64,000 nt of DNA from positions 1,984,001 to 2,048,000 of the forward strand of contig OZ241359.1 of NCBI GenBank assembly GCA_965199705.1. The letters run 5' to 3'. This document shows, piece by piece, positions 50,311-58,890 of this stretch. Positions within the stretch are counted from its first letter, which is position 1. Each line of letters begins with the position of its first letter. The notes beneath the pieces were generated by a model. The model was not told where the DNA came from and ran no database searches. It worked only from the letters and a program-made list of their open reading frames with translations. A program made the position numbers and the translations under genes. This DNA is from Azophilus sp965199705. Lineage in GTDB: Bacteria > Pseudomonadota > Gammaproteobacteria > Pseudomonadales > Azotimanducaceae.

Positions 50311-53300
50311 AAGAGCCGCATCCAGGGGCCGTCCTCGGCCCAGGCAGGATCAGGGTGTACATTGAGGCAGGCGCGGAAAACCCGTTCTGGATGCGGCATG
50401 AGTGCGAATACCCGGCCCTCGGCGGCGATCACCCCGGCCAACCCCTCCGGGGAGCCGTTGGGATTGGCCGGATAAAGCTCGGCAACCTGATGCTGGCCAT
50501 CCACATAGCGCAGGGCCAGCGCCCGATTGTCGATCAATCCAGACAACTGCGACGGCGCCTCGAATTCAGCCCGCCCCTCGCCATGTGCAACCGGTACCGG
50601 CAGGACGCTGCCCGCCATGCCGTCGAGCCAGGGTGATGGGCTGTCTTCGACCCGAACCAGTACCGTGCGCCCCTCGAATTGCTCGGACCGGTTGCGCACG
50701 AACCTCGGCCAGACCGCAGCGCCGGGAATGAGTTCCCTGAGCGACATGAACATCTGGCAGCCATTGCAGACGCCAAGCGCCAGGTGGTCGCCGGCAAACC
50801 ACTCGGCAAATGCATCCCGGAGCCGTGCGTTGTAGAGAATGCTCTTGGCCCAACCGCCGCCGCCACCAAGCACATCGCCATAAGAGAAGCCGCCACAGGC
50901 CACAAGCACCGGGAAATCCGCCAATTGCGCGCGCCCGGAGAAGAGGTCCGTCATGTGCAGATCAAGGCAACGAAAACCGGCGCGATCAAATGCAGCAGCC
51001 ATTTCCATTTGGCCATTCACGCCTTGCTCACGCAGAATGGCGATCGCTGGCCGCTGTGCCTTGGACAGGAAAGCCGGGGCCTTGAAATCAAAGCCGATTC
51101 GATAGCGAAGGCCGGGATCTTCGGTGCTGATCCCGGCATGGGCTTCGTCCGCGCACTCGGGATTGTCGCGCCGACGCTGCATGCGCCAGCCTGGTTCTGC
51201 CCAGCGCCGCTGCCAGTCCGCTCTGTTGGCGTCCAGCAGCAGACGGCCCTGATGACGGATCTGCACGCGCTCATCGTCGCGCACCTGCCCGAGCGAGACG
51301 GCCCGGACTTCCGTATCGACGCATTCCGATGCATAGCAGGCAAGCACCTCGGCCTCATGCGCTTCCGGCACCTGAATCACCCAGCCGATCTCCTCGGCAA
51401 AGAGCGCCGCGAGCAGATCATCATCCTTCAGTTCGATCTCCCACCCGATTCGGCCCGCAAACGCCATCTCCGCCAGCGTCGCCAGCAATCCGCCGTCCGA
51501 GATGTCGTGATAGGCCAGCAATCGCCCGGCCCGATTCAGCTTCCCGGTCGCCGTCAGCGCCCTGGCCAGCGCTTGCGGACTCTCGACGTCCGGGCATTGG
51601 CCGCCTGGCCGCTGATAGCATTGCGCCAGCGCACTGCCGCCAAGGCGCAATCGGTCGCCGAGCGAAACGCGCACGAGCCGGGACGGCTCGGCCAGCAGTT
51701 GCGGGGTGCAGGTTCGGCGCACATCCAGTACAGGCGCGAAGGCGGAGACCACCAGCGTCATCGGCGAGGTCACCCGCTGCGCCTGAGGCGATGCTTCCGC
51801 ATCGCGCCAGGCAGTGCTCATGGAAAGGCTGTCCTTGCCGACCGGAATGGCGATGCCGAGCGCCGGGCAGAATTCATCACCCACTGCCGCCACAGCATCG
51901 AACAGCGCCTGACGTTCTGATTCCTGGCCAGCCGCCGCCATCCAGTTGGCAGAGAGCACCACACGATCCAGCCCGATGACATCTGCGGCAAACAGGTTGG
52001 TCAGCGCCTCGGCCACCGCCAGCCGCGCCGACGCAGCCGGGTCGATCAGCGCCACCGGGGGCCTCTCGCCCATGGCCATGGCCTCGCCCTGGTGTGTGCG
52101 ATAGCCTGCCAGGGTCACGGCCACATCGCTCACCGGCGTCTGCCAGGGGCCAGTCATCTGCTCCTGGCCAACCAGCCCGGTGATGCTGCGATCGCCGATG
52201 GTGATCAGGAATTGCTTGCTGGCAACAGCCGGAAAGCCGAGTACCCGATGCACGGCTTCTTCGAGATCAATGCCAGCGAGATCCAGGTCGGTTGGCGTTG
52301 GCGCACGCCGGTCAAAGCGCTGTTCGGCCACCGGCGGCGCGCCCAACAGGAGCGAAAGTGGCAGGTCCACCGGCGTATTGCCGAATCGGCTGTCCTGCAC
52401 TTCAAGGCGCGGTTCCGAAATTGCCTCGCCCACCTGCGCCCAGGGACATCGCTCGCGTTCACACAAGGCCCGAAAGCGATCAAGACTGCCAGGTTGCAGG
52501 GCCAGCACGTAGCGTTCCTGGGCCTCGTTACTCCAGATTTCCAACGGCGAAAGGCCCGGGTCGGCGCTTGGCGCTCGGGCCAGGTCGAAACGTCCACCGC
52601 TCTGGCCATCCTGCACCAGCTCCGGGAAAGCATTGGAGAGGCCGCCGGCCCCGACGTCGTGAATCAGCAGAATCGGGTTGTCCTCGCCGAGCGCGGCACA
52701 GGCGTCAATCACTTCCTGGCACCGGCGCTGCATTTCTGCGTTATCGCGCTGCACAGACGCGAAATCGAGCTGCGAGGAGCTCGCACCGGCCGCCATACTG
52801 CTGGCCGCGCCACCGCCGAGACCGATCAACATGGCTGGGCCGCCGAGCGCCACCAGGGGGGCGCCAGGCGGGAACGGCAGAGGTTGCACATGCGCAGGAC
52901 GCAAACTGCCGAGGCCGCCGGCCACCATCACCGGCTTGTGATAGCCGCGAGTCACGCCCGGCGCTTGCAACTGCTCGAAGGTGCGGAAGTACCCCACCAG
53001 GCCCGGACGCCCGTACTCGTTGTTGAAGGCGGCGGCGCCGACCGGCCCGTCCAGCATGATGTCCAGGGCCGAGGCCATGTGCTCCGGCTTGCCGCCGCGA
53101 AGCTCCCAGGGTTCCGGCGCCTCGGGCAGGTTGAGATGGGAAGTGGTGAAGCCGCAGAGACCAGCCTTGGGCTTGGAGCCTCGCCCGACCGCGCCCTCGT
53201 CGCGAATCTCGCCGCCGCTGCCGGTTGCAGCACCCGGATAGGGGGCGATGCCGGTTGGGTGGTTGTGCGTCTCCACCTTCATCAGAATCGGCACTTCTTC

Positions 53301-54125
53301 CGCCACATAAGCGTATTCGCCGTTGCGAACCAGGAACCGCTCTACCTCGAATCCGGCCACCACGGCAGCATTGTCCGCGTAGGCGCTGTGGATGCCTCGC
53401 CCGCCAATCGCCCGGGTGGTGTTGCGAATCCGGTCGAACAGGCTGCGCGCCTCGTGCTCGCCCGAAATCCGCCAGGCGGCATTAAACACCTTGTGCCGGC
53501 AGTGTTCGGAATTCGCCTGAGCAAACATCATCAGTTCCGTATCCGACGGATCCCGACCGAGCGCGGCAAATGCCTCGGCCAGATAGTCGATCTCGGCGGT
53601 GGAAAGCGCCAGGCCAAGGCGCTCGTTCTCTGCTGCCAGAGCGCTTCGACCAGCGGACAATAGTGCAACATAGCGCAGCGCCTGAGGTTGGCCGGTCTCG
53701 AAAACCTGCGCCAGATCCGCCTCCGGGAGCAGGGTTTCTGTCATCCGGTCATGGAGTTGCGCCAGTTGGTCGGCTGCCGGCTGCCGATCAGCAAACCAGC
53801 GCAGGCCGCGTTCCACGCGCCGAACGGCATCCAGCCCACAGGTATGCAAGATGTCGGTCGCCTTGCTGGACCAGGGTGAACTGACCCCGAGCCGCGGCAC
53901 GACCGTGGCAATCAAGCCCCCCAGATGTGCTGGCCGCCGCCGGCTTGGCCCGTAACTCAGAAGCGCTTCCAGTTTCTGCCGCTCCGCCTCATCAAGCTGC
54001 CGTTTCAGTTGCAGAAGATGGACGTATTCCGCGTAGAGGCCGGAAACGCCAAGTACGGCGCCGAACTTGCCGAGCCGAAAGCGGGAGAGCGCCGGCGGGC
54101 CGGCGAGAATCTCGACGCCGGTCAC
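50283..54125 (-). CDS. purL: Phosphoribosylformylglycinamidine synthase (large single-chain type)
   Basis: This 1280-aa enzyme converts FGAR, ATP and glutamine to FGAM in purine synthesis. The synthetase half includes KVETHNHPTGIAPYPGAATGSGGEIRDEGAVGRG and SNEAQERYVLAL. The C-terminal glutaminase has FSYGDVLGGGGGWA, GVCNGCQM (catalytic Cys) and LMPHPERVFR. It starts at GTG 54125 overlapping the tadA stop (GTGA). This long form is the type found in gamma- and betaproteobacteria. It is the last gene of guaB-guaA-tadA-purL. Confidence 0.95.
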   Translation of the reverse strand: MTGVEILAGPPALSRFRLGKFGAVLGVSGLYAEYVHLLQLKRQLDEAERQKLEALLSYGPSRRRPAHLGGLIATVVPRLGVSSPWSSKATDILHTCGLDAVRRVERGLRWFADRQPAADQLAQLHDRMTETLLPEADLAQVFETGQPQALRYVALLSAGRSALAAENERLGLALSTAEIDYLAEAFAALGRDPSDTELMMFAQANSEHCRHKVFNAAWRISGEHEARSLFDRIRNTTRAIGGRGIHSAYADNAAVVAGFEVERFLVRNGEYAYVAEEVPILMKVETHNHPTGIAPYPGAATGSGGEIRDEGAVGRGSKPKAGLCGFTTSHLNLPEAPEPWELRGGKPEHMASALDIMLDGPVGAAAFNNEYGRPGLVGYFRTFEQLQAPGVTRGYHKPVMVAGGLGSLRPAHVQPLPFPPGAPLVALGGPAMLIGLGGGAASSMAAGASSSQLDFASVQRDNAEMQRRCQEVIDACAALGEDNPILLIHDVGAGGLSNAFPELVQDGQSGGRFDLARAPSADPGLSPLEIWSNEAQERYVLALQPGSLDRFRALCERERCPWAQVGEAISEPRLEVQDSRFGNTPVDLPLSLLLGAPPVAEQRFDRRAPTPTDLDLAGIDLEEAVHRVLGFPAVASKQFLITIGDRSITGLVGQEQMTGPWQTPVSDVAVTLAGYRTHQGEAMAMGERPPVALIDPAASARLAVAEALTNLFAADVIGLDRVVLSANWMAAAGQESERQALFDAVAAVGDEFCPALGIAIPVGKDSLSMSTAWRDAEASPQAQRVTSPMTLVVSAFAPVLDVRRTCTPQLLAEPSRLVRVSLGDRLRLGGSALAQCYQRPGGQCPDVESPQALARALTATGKLNRAGRLLAYHDISDGGLLATLAEMAFAGRIGWEIELKDDDLLAALFAEEIGWVIQVPEAHEAEVLACYASECVDTEVRAVSLGQVRDDERVQIRHQGRLLLDANRADWQRRWAEPGWRMQRRRDNPECADEAHAGISTEDPGLRYRIGFDFKAPAFLSKAQRPAIAILREQGVNGQMEMAAAFDRAGFRCLDLHMTDLFSGRAQLADFPVLVACGGFSYGDVLGGGGGWAKSILYNARLRDAFAEWFAGDHLALGVCNGCQMFMSLRELIPGAAVWPRFVRNRSEQFEGRTVLVRVEDSPSPWLDGMAGSVLPVPVAHGEGRAEFEAPSQLSGLIDNRALALRYVDGQHQVAELYPANPNGSPEGLAGVIAAEGRVFALMPHPERVFRACLNVHPDPAWAEDGPWMRLFYNARRALD

Positions 54126-54616
54126 TGACGACGCGATCTGAAGAACTGTTGCACGAGGCGTGCCGCCGGTTCCGCCAGAACCCCACCCTCAACCTGAACC
54201 CGGTGATTGTGCGCCGGACTGTCCAGCACCCGGGCGCAACTGACCACGGCGCCGGTTCGCGGCTCAAGCGCGCCGAACACCAGGCGCGCCACACGGGCAT
54301 GAATCAGGGCGCCGGCGCACATGGTACAAGGCTCCAGGGTTGCGTACAGGACGCTGCCGGGCAGTCGATAGTTGCCAACACGGGCCGCTGCCTCGCGCAA
54401 GGCCAGAATCTCGGCATGGGCCGTGGGATCCCGACGCTCGATCATGCTGTTGCGCCCTTGCCCCAGCACCTGCTCACCTTGCGCATCCACCAGTACGGCG
54501 CCCACCGGCACCTCCCCTGCCCGCTCGGCTGCTTCCGCCAACGCAAGCGCCTGACGCATCCAGTGCTGATCGCTGCAACGCAACCTCGCCGCCCCCTTGC
54601 CCGCCTGCGCGATCAT
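54122..54616 (-). CDS. tadA: tRNA adenosine(34) deaminase
   Basis: This 164-aa zinc deaminase converts A34 to inosine in tRNA-Arg(ACG). The zinc and catalytic motifs are TAHAEI (His and the proton-shuttling Glu) and PCTMCAGALIHARV (two Cys). It starts at ATG 54616 (MIAQAGKG...), with HWMRQALALAEAAERAGEVPVGAV as the conserved opening. It lies 3 bp after guaA and overlaps purL by 4 bp. Confidence 0.93.
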   Translation of the reverse strand: MIAQAGKGAARLRCSDQHWMRQALALAEAAERAGEVPVGAVLVDAQGEQVLGQGRNSMIERRDPTAHAEILALREAAARVGNYRLPGSVLYATLEPCTMCAGALIHARVARLVFGALEPRTGAVVSCARVLDSPAHNHRVQVEGGVLAEPAARLVQQFFRSRRQ

Positions 54617-54619
54617 CTC

Positions 54620-56200
54620 TTACTCCCACTCAATCGTCGCCGGCGGTTTGCTGGAAACGTCGTACACGACGCGGGAGACGCCGGAGATCTCGTTGCAGAT
54701 GCGGGCCGAGACACGCTCGATCAGTTCATACGGCAGCCGGGCGGCCCTGGCGGTCATGAAATCGACCGTCTCCACGGCGCGCAGCGCGATCACCGGCTCA
54801 TAGCGTCGGGCGTCGCCGACGACACCCACCGAGCGCACTGGCAGGAAGACCGCAAAGGCTTGTGCAACCCGGTGATACCAGCCCGCATCGCGCAATGCTT
54901 CCAGGAAGATGGCGTCAGCCTGACGCAGCACGGCGACGGCGTCCGGGCGCACCTCGCCGAGTACGCGCACCGCCAGGCCAGGCCCTGGAAACGGATGTCG
55001 GTCTATCAGGGAGTCCGGCAAGCCAAGCGCGCGGCCAACCGCACGCACCTCGTCCTTGAACAGATCGCGCAGCGGCTCCACCAGCTTGAGCGCCATGCGC
55101 TCCGGCAAGCCACCCACATTGTGATGCGACTTGATCACATGCGCCTTGCCGTGCGTGCTGGCGGCTGATTCGATCACGTCCGGATAGATGGTGCCCTGCG
55201 CCAGCCAGCGGATATCCGGCAGGCGCCGAGCTTCGCGCTCGAACACGTCGATAAAGGTCTTGCCGATCTGTCGCCGCTTCTCTTCCGGATCATGCACACC
55301 GCCGAGAGCGGCCTGGAACTCAACCGAGGCATCCACTGTTCGCAAGTCGAGCGAGAGCGCGTTGGATGGCGAGAAGGCGGCTTCCACTTCGGCCCGTTCG
55401 CCTTGCCGCAGCAGGCCCGTATCGACAAAGACGCAGGTCAGGCGTTTTCCGAGAGCCCTCGACAGCAGCGCTGCAGCAACGCTGGAATCGACGCCGCCGG
55501 AGAGGCCGAGCACCACCTGTCCGGCTTGTACTCGGGCGCGCAGCCGCGCCACGGTTGCTTCAGCGATTCGCGCCGGGGTCCAGTCACCCGAACATCCGCA
55601 GATGTCGCGCACGAACCGGCGCATGATTTCGGCGCCCTGAGGCGTATGCGTCACTTCCGGGTGGAACTGAAGGCCGAACCAAGGCTGGCTGGCGTGTTCC
55701 ATGGCCGCCACCGGTGCGTCCACAGTCGCCGCCGTGGCCCGAAATGCGGCTGGCGTGCGGGTAATCTTGTCGCCGTGGCTCATCCACACGGCGAGTCGCC
55801 CTCGGCCACCGGGCAGGAGGCGGCTGACGCCGGCCAGATCGATCTCGGCAGCACCGAATTCGCGCCGCCCGGATGCCGCCACCTCTCCGCCGAAATGGGC
55901 GGCCATGAGCTGCATGCCGTAACAGATGCCGAGTATGGGCACGCCGATATCAAAGATTCCGGACGGCAGCCGCGGCGTCTCGGCCTCGGTAACCGACTCT
56001 GGGCCACCGGAGAGAATGATGCCGCGTGGCTGACGGGCCGCGAGCTCGGCGCCGGTCTGGTCACAGGAGACGATTTCGGAATAAACGCCCGCCTCACGCA
56101 CCCGGCGGGCGATCAACCGGGTGTACTGGGAGCCGAAATCGACCACCAGGAGGCGTTCCGCCTGCAGGTCGTCCTCTGCGGACAGGGAAGCGTCTTCCAT
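54620..56200 (-). CDS. guaA: GMP synthase (glutamine-hydrolysing)
   Basis: This 526-aa enzyme makes GMP from XMP. The class I amidotransferase domain has GICYGMQLMA with the catalytic Cys and FHPEVTHTPQG. The ATP-pyrophosphatase P-loop LGLSGGVDSSV follows, and the C-terminus ends PPATIEWE as in all GuaA proteins. The start is ATG 56200, sharing one base with the guaB stop (TGATG). A longer in-frame extension upstream overlaps guaB and is rejected. Confidence 0.95.
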   Translation of the reverse strand: MEDASLSAEDDLQAERLLVVDFGSQYTRLIARRVREAGVYSEIVSCDQTGAELAARQPRGIILSGGPESVTEAETPRLPSGIFDIGVPILGICYGMQLMAAHFGGEVAASGRREFGAAEIDLAGVSRLLPGGRGRLAVWMSHGDKITRTPAAFRATAATVDAPVAAMEHASQPWFGLQFHPEVTHTPQGAEIMRRFVRDICGCSGDWTPARIAEATVARLRARVQAGQVVLGLSGGVDSSVAAALLSRALGKRLTCVFVDTGLLRQGERAEVEAAFSPSNALSLDLRTVDASVEFQAALGGVHDPEEKRRQIGKTFIDVFEREARRLPDIRWLAQGTIYPDVIESAASTHGKAHVIKSHHNVGGLPERMALKLVEPLRDLFKDEVRAVGRALGLPDSLIDRHPFPGPGLAVRVLGEVRPDAVAVLRQADAIFLEALRDAGWYHRVAQAFAVFLPVRSVGVVGDARRYEPVIALRAVETVDFMTARAARLPYELIERVSARICNEISGVSRVVYDVSSKPPATIEWE

Positions 56201-57669
56201 CAACGCGCAGGATAGTTGGGCGCTTCCTTGGTGATGGCCACATCGTGCACATGGCTCTCCACCATACTGGCGCTGCTGATGCGCACGAATTCCGGCCTGG
56301 CGCGCATGGTGTCCATGTCGGCGCAACCGGTGTAGCCCATGGCGGCGCGCAGACCGCCCATCAATTGATGCACGATCGGACCGACCGGGCCGCGATATGG
56401 CACCCGCCCTTCTATGCCCTCCGGCACCAGCTTGCGGCCGTCTCCCTCCACCTCCTGAAAGTACCGATCACTGGACCCGTGACGGGCGCGCATCGCAGCC
56501 AGGGAACCCATGCCACGATACGACTTGTAGGTGCGCCCCTGGTACAACTCGACCTCGCCCGGCGCTTCATCGGTGCCGGCAAAGAGACTGCCCACCATCA
56601 CGCAACTCGCGCCCGCCGCCACTGCCTTGGCGATATCACCAGAAAAGCGAATGCCACCGTCGGCAATCACCGGCACATCCACCTCGGCGGCGGCGGCCAC
56701 CGCCTCGGACACGGCGGTGATCTGCGGCACGCCAATGCCGGTGACCACGCGCGTCGTGCAAATGGAGCCAGGGCCGACCCCGGCCTTGATGGCGTCCGCC
56801 CCGGCCGCGAGAAGCGCCTGGGCGCCCTCGCGCGTCGCCACATTGCCACCGATCACCTGCATCCCTGGATAGCGTTGCTTGATCAGGCTCACCTGGTCGA
56901 GCACGGACTGCGCGTGGCCATGCGCCGTATCCACCACGACCACATCCACCCCGGCCTCGATCAGCGCGTCCACGCGATCATCCGTATCGCCGCCGGCGCC
57001 GACGCCGGCGCCGACCCGCAACTGGCCGGCCCCGTCCTTGCAGGCGCTCGGATAAGCCTGAGACTTGTGAATGTCCTTTACCGTCACCATGCCCTTGAGA
57101 TCGAAGGCGTCATTGACCAGCAACACCTTCTCGATCCGGTGCTGATGCAGAAGCCGGGTCACCTCGTCGAAGGTGGCGTCTTCCGATGCCGTTACCAATC
57201 GCTCCCTGGGCGTCATGACATCGCGCACAGCCGCGTTCAGGCGCTGCTCGAATCGCACATCACGGGCCGTGACGATGCCAACCAGACGATCCCCTTCCAC
57301 CACCGGCACGCCGGAGATCCGATGCTCTCGAGTCAACACAAGCAGATCCGCCACAGTTCGGTCCGGGGAGATCGTGATCGGATCCCGAATGATGCCCGTC
57401 TCGAACTTCTTCACCGCCCGCACTTCCCGCGCCTGGGCGTCGATGTCCATGTTCTTGTGCACGATGCCGATGCCGCCCTCCTGGGCAATGGCAATGGCGA
57501 GGCGGGCTTCGGTCACGGTATCCATGGCCGAAGACGACAACGGGATGTTCAGGTGAATCTCCCGCGTCAAGCGAGTATTCAATTGAACTTCGGAGGGCAG
57601 GTACCGGGAGTGGGCTGGCAGGAGCAGGACGTCATCGAAAGTGAGCGCATCCTGAGCGATTCGCAGCAT
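56200..57669 (-). CDS. guaB: Inosine-5'-monophosphate dehydrogenase
   Basis: This 489-aa enzyme oxidises IMP to XMP, the first committed step to GMP. The N-terminus LRIAQDALTFDDVLLLPAHS is diagnostic. Two CBS domains (about residues 95-200) interrupt the barrel. The active-site loop GPGSICTTRVVTG carries the catalytic Cys and GYTGC lies near the C-terminus. It heads the guanine operon and has a strong promoter just upstream. Confidence 0.95.
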   Translation of the reverse strand: MLRIAQDALTFDDVLLLPAHSRYLPSEVQLNTRLTREIHLNIPLSSSAMDTVTEARLAIAIAQEGGIGIVHKNMDIDAQAREVRAVKKFETGIIRDPITISPDRTVADLLVLTREHRISGVPVVEGDRLVGIVTARDVRFEQRLNAAVRDVMTPRERLVTASEDATFDEVTRLLHQHRIEKVLLVNDAFDLKGMVTVKDIHKSQAYPSACKDGAGQLRVGAGVGAGGDTDDRVDALIEAGVDVVVVDTAHGHAQSVLDQVSLIKQRYPGMQVIGGNVATREGAQALLAAGADAIKAGVGPGSICTTRVVTGIGVPQITAVSEAVAAAAEVDVPVIADGGIRFSGDIAKAVAAGASCVMVGSLFAGTDEAPGEVELYQGRTYKSYRGMGSLAAMRARHGSSDRYFQEVEGDGRKLVPEGIEGRVPYRGPVGPIVHQLMGGLRAAMGYTGCADMDTMRARPEFVRISSASMVESHVHDVAITKEAPNYPAR

Positions 57670-57690
57670 GTCGGGCCCCGCAAAATGTGA

Positions 57691-57719
57691 ATTCTACTGA
57701 CGCCGGGCCTGGGTGTAAA
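57691..57719 (-). promoter_or_regulatory. Sigma-70 promoter of guaB-guaA-tadA-purL
   Basis: On the minus strand TTTACA (57719-57714), a 17-bp spacer and TAGAAT (57696-57691) form a near-consensus promoter ending about 22 bp before the guaB ATG. Confidence 0.7.
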
Positions 57720-57737
57720 ACGCGACGTCCGGCGTCA
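57698..57737. promoter_or_regulatory. 9-bp perfect inverted repeat over the guaB promoter
   Basis: TGACGCCGG (57698-57706) and CCGGCGTCA (57729-57737) flank the -35 box with a 22-bp gap. One arm lies in the promoter spacer and the other upstream, a geometry fit for a repressor or regulator site. Confidence 0.5.
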
Positions 57738-57739
57738 CG

Positions 57740-57776
57740 GTAGCAAGTTGTCAAGCGGGCTTGTGCATCTTGCTAC
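57740..57776. repeat. Nested inverted repeat (hairpin) at the composition boundary
   Basis: Outer arms GTAGCAAG and CTTGCTAC enclose an inner CAAG...CTTG stem. There is no T-run after it, so a simple terminator is unlikely. It sits where the sequence changes from GC-rich to the AT-richer island. Confidence 0.6.
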
Positions 57777-57808
57777 ACAATTCCCGATTCAATGCACGTA
57801 CTGACGAC

Positions 57809-57840
57809 TTCTTCACGACGACCATTCTTCACGACGACCA
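57809..57840 (+). repeat. Perfect 16-bp tandem duplication
   Basis: TTCTTCACGACGACCA occurs twice back to back (57809-57824 and 57825-57840) in the intergenic region at the left edge of the AT-richer island. Confidence 0.9.
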
Positions 57841-57881
57841 ACAGGTAGGTTCAGCAGAGACACTTTATATTTGAAACATTT

Positions 57882-57911
57882 GCAATCAATTTTGGCTCAA
57901 GCCTAAAATTT
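57882..57911 (+). promoter_or_regulatory. Promoter of the thioesterase/marR genes with candidate MarR operator
   Basis: TTGCAA (57882-57887), an 18-bp spacer and TAAAAT (57906-57911) match sigma-70. Between them GGCTCAAGCC (57895-57904), extended by flanking TTTT and AAAA, is palindromic and well placed for the MarR repressor encoded at 58389. Confidence 0.55.
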
Positions 57912-57942
57912 CGTTACCAGAACTTGCACTTGGTGAGTCGCA

Positions 57943-58398
57943 TTGCTCGTTTACTATCGCGAAATCACAGTTGAATGGGGAGAATCGGATCCATTTGGAT
58001 TGGTTTACTTCCCTCGAATGCTCGCCTGGTTCAATGACGCTGAACATGAATTTTTTGCGCAAGCTGGTTATCCCGTAAAACAGATGGTGGAAGATGATCG
58101 GACCGCATTCGTTATGGGTCGAATCAATTTCGACTTTGTTGGTCCCGCTGCCTATGGCGATAAAATCGTAACTCGAATTGAACTCATCGAAATATCCAAC
58201 TCAACGCTGACTTGGAAGTGCACGGCAAATCGGCGAGAAGACGGTGTTCCGGTCACCCATGGGACAGCGGTACGTGTTTATGCAGAAATTCAGACCGATG
58301 GTAGCTTGAAGGCCATCCGCATACCCGATCACCTGCGCGCCCTCCTGGGCGCCGACAGCGCCGCAGAAGCACCGGACACAGAGGCCACATGCGGCTAG
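57943..58398 (+). CDS. Acyl-CoA thioesterase (4-hydroxybenzoyl-CoA thioesterase family)
   Basis: This 151-aa hotdog-fold protein starts at TTG 57943. VYYREITVEWGESDPFGLVYFPRMLAWFNDAEHEFF holds the family's aspartate (in DPFG) and the YFPRML helix. FDFVGPAAYGDKIVTRIELI is the second characteristic block. It would hydrolyse an aromatic or alicyclic CoA ester, perhaps to free trapped CoA. It is the first gene of an AT-richer island and overlaps marR by 10 bp. Codon usage is visibly less GC-biased than in the genes before 57.7 kb. Confidence 0.8.
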   Translation: MLVYYREITVEWGESDPFGLVYFPRMLAWFNDAEHEFFAQAGYPVKQMVEDDRTAFVMGRINFDFVGPAAYGDKIVTRIELIEISNSTLTWKCTANRREDGVPVTHGTAVRVYAEIQTDGSLKAIRIPDHLRALLGADSAAEAPDTEATCG

Positions 58399-58880
58399 GG
58401 CCCACCGATTCAGAAACTCGCGTCAATGCCGATGATCACGTTGCACTCCGCCTGTGGCTGAGATTGCTGACCTGCAGCAACTTGATTGAAAAGCAACTGC
58501 GCACCCGTCTCAGAGTCGAGTTCGAATCAACCCTTCCTCGTTTCGATTTGCTCTCTCAACTGGAGCGCGAACCCGACGGGCTCACCATGGGCGCCTTGTC
58601 GCAACGCATGATGGTTTCCGGGGGAAATGTAACTGGACTCGTCACCCAACTCCAGAATGCGGGTCTCGTCATTCGGATCCCGCACCCGGACAGCGGTCGA
58701 ACGTTTATCGCCAAACTCACGCCCAAAGGCCGGCGTCAGTTCAACGTCATGGCAACGGCTCACGAAGCTTGGGTGATGGAGATGTTCGGCGACCTGTCAC
58801 AAAAAGATATTGCAGACCTGATGGATTCCTTGTCACAGCTCAAGCGAAGCGTGGCGGCTCACACCACTTGGGAAGCATAG
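58389..58880 (+). CDS. MarR-family transcriptional regulator
   Basis: This 163-aa protein has the winged-helix core FDLLSQLEREPDGLTMGALSQRMMVSGGNVTGLV, followed by the wing IPHPDSGRTFIAKLTPKGRRQF. A C-terminal dimerisation helix completes the fold. MarR proteins in aromatic catabolic clusters commonly repress and are released by an aryl-CoA or acid ligand. The promoter palindrome at 57895 is its likely site. It overlaps the thioesterase gene, implying autoregulation. Confidence 0.88.
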   Translation: MRLGPTDSETRVNADDHVALRLWLRLLTCSNLIEKQLRTRLRVEFESTLPRFDLLSQLEREPDGLTMGALSQRMMVSGGNVTGLVTQLQNAGLVIRIPHPDSGRTFIAKLTPKGRRQFNVMATAHEAWVMEMFGDLSQKDIADLMDSLSQLKRSVAAHTTWEA

Positions 58881-58890
58881 AGCTCTCATT

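Noticed and set aside
52092..53663. A 523-codon plus-strand open frame
   Set aside because: It is antisense to purL and His/Arg-rich, without a recognisable domain.
56026..57690. A 554-codon plus-strand open frame
   Set aside because: It is antisense to guaB, whose catalytic motifs are all present.
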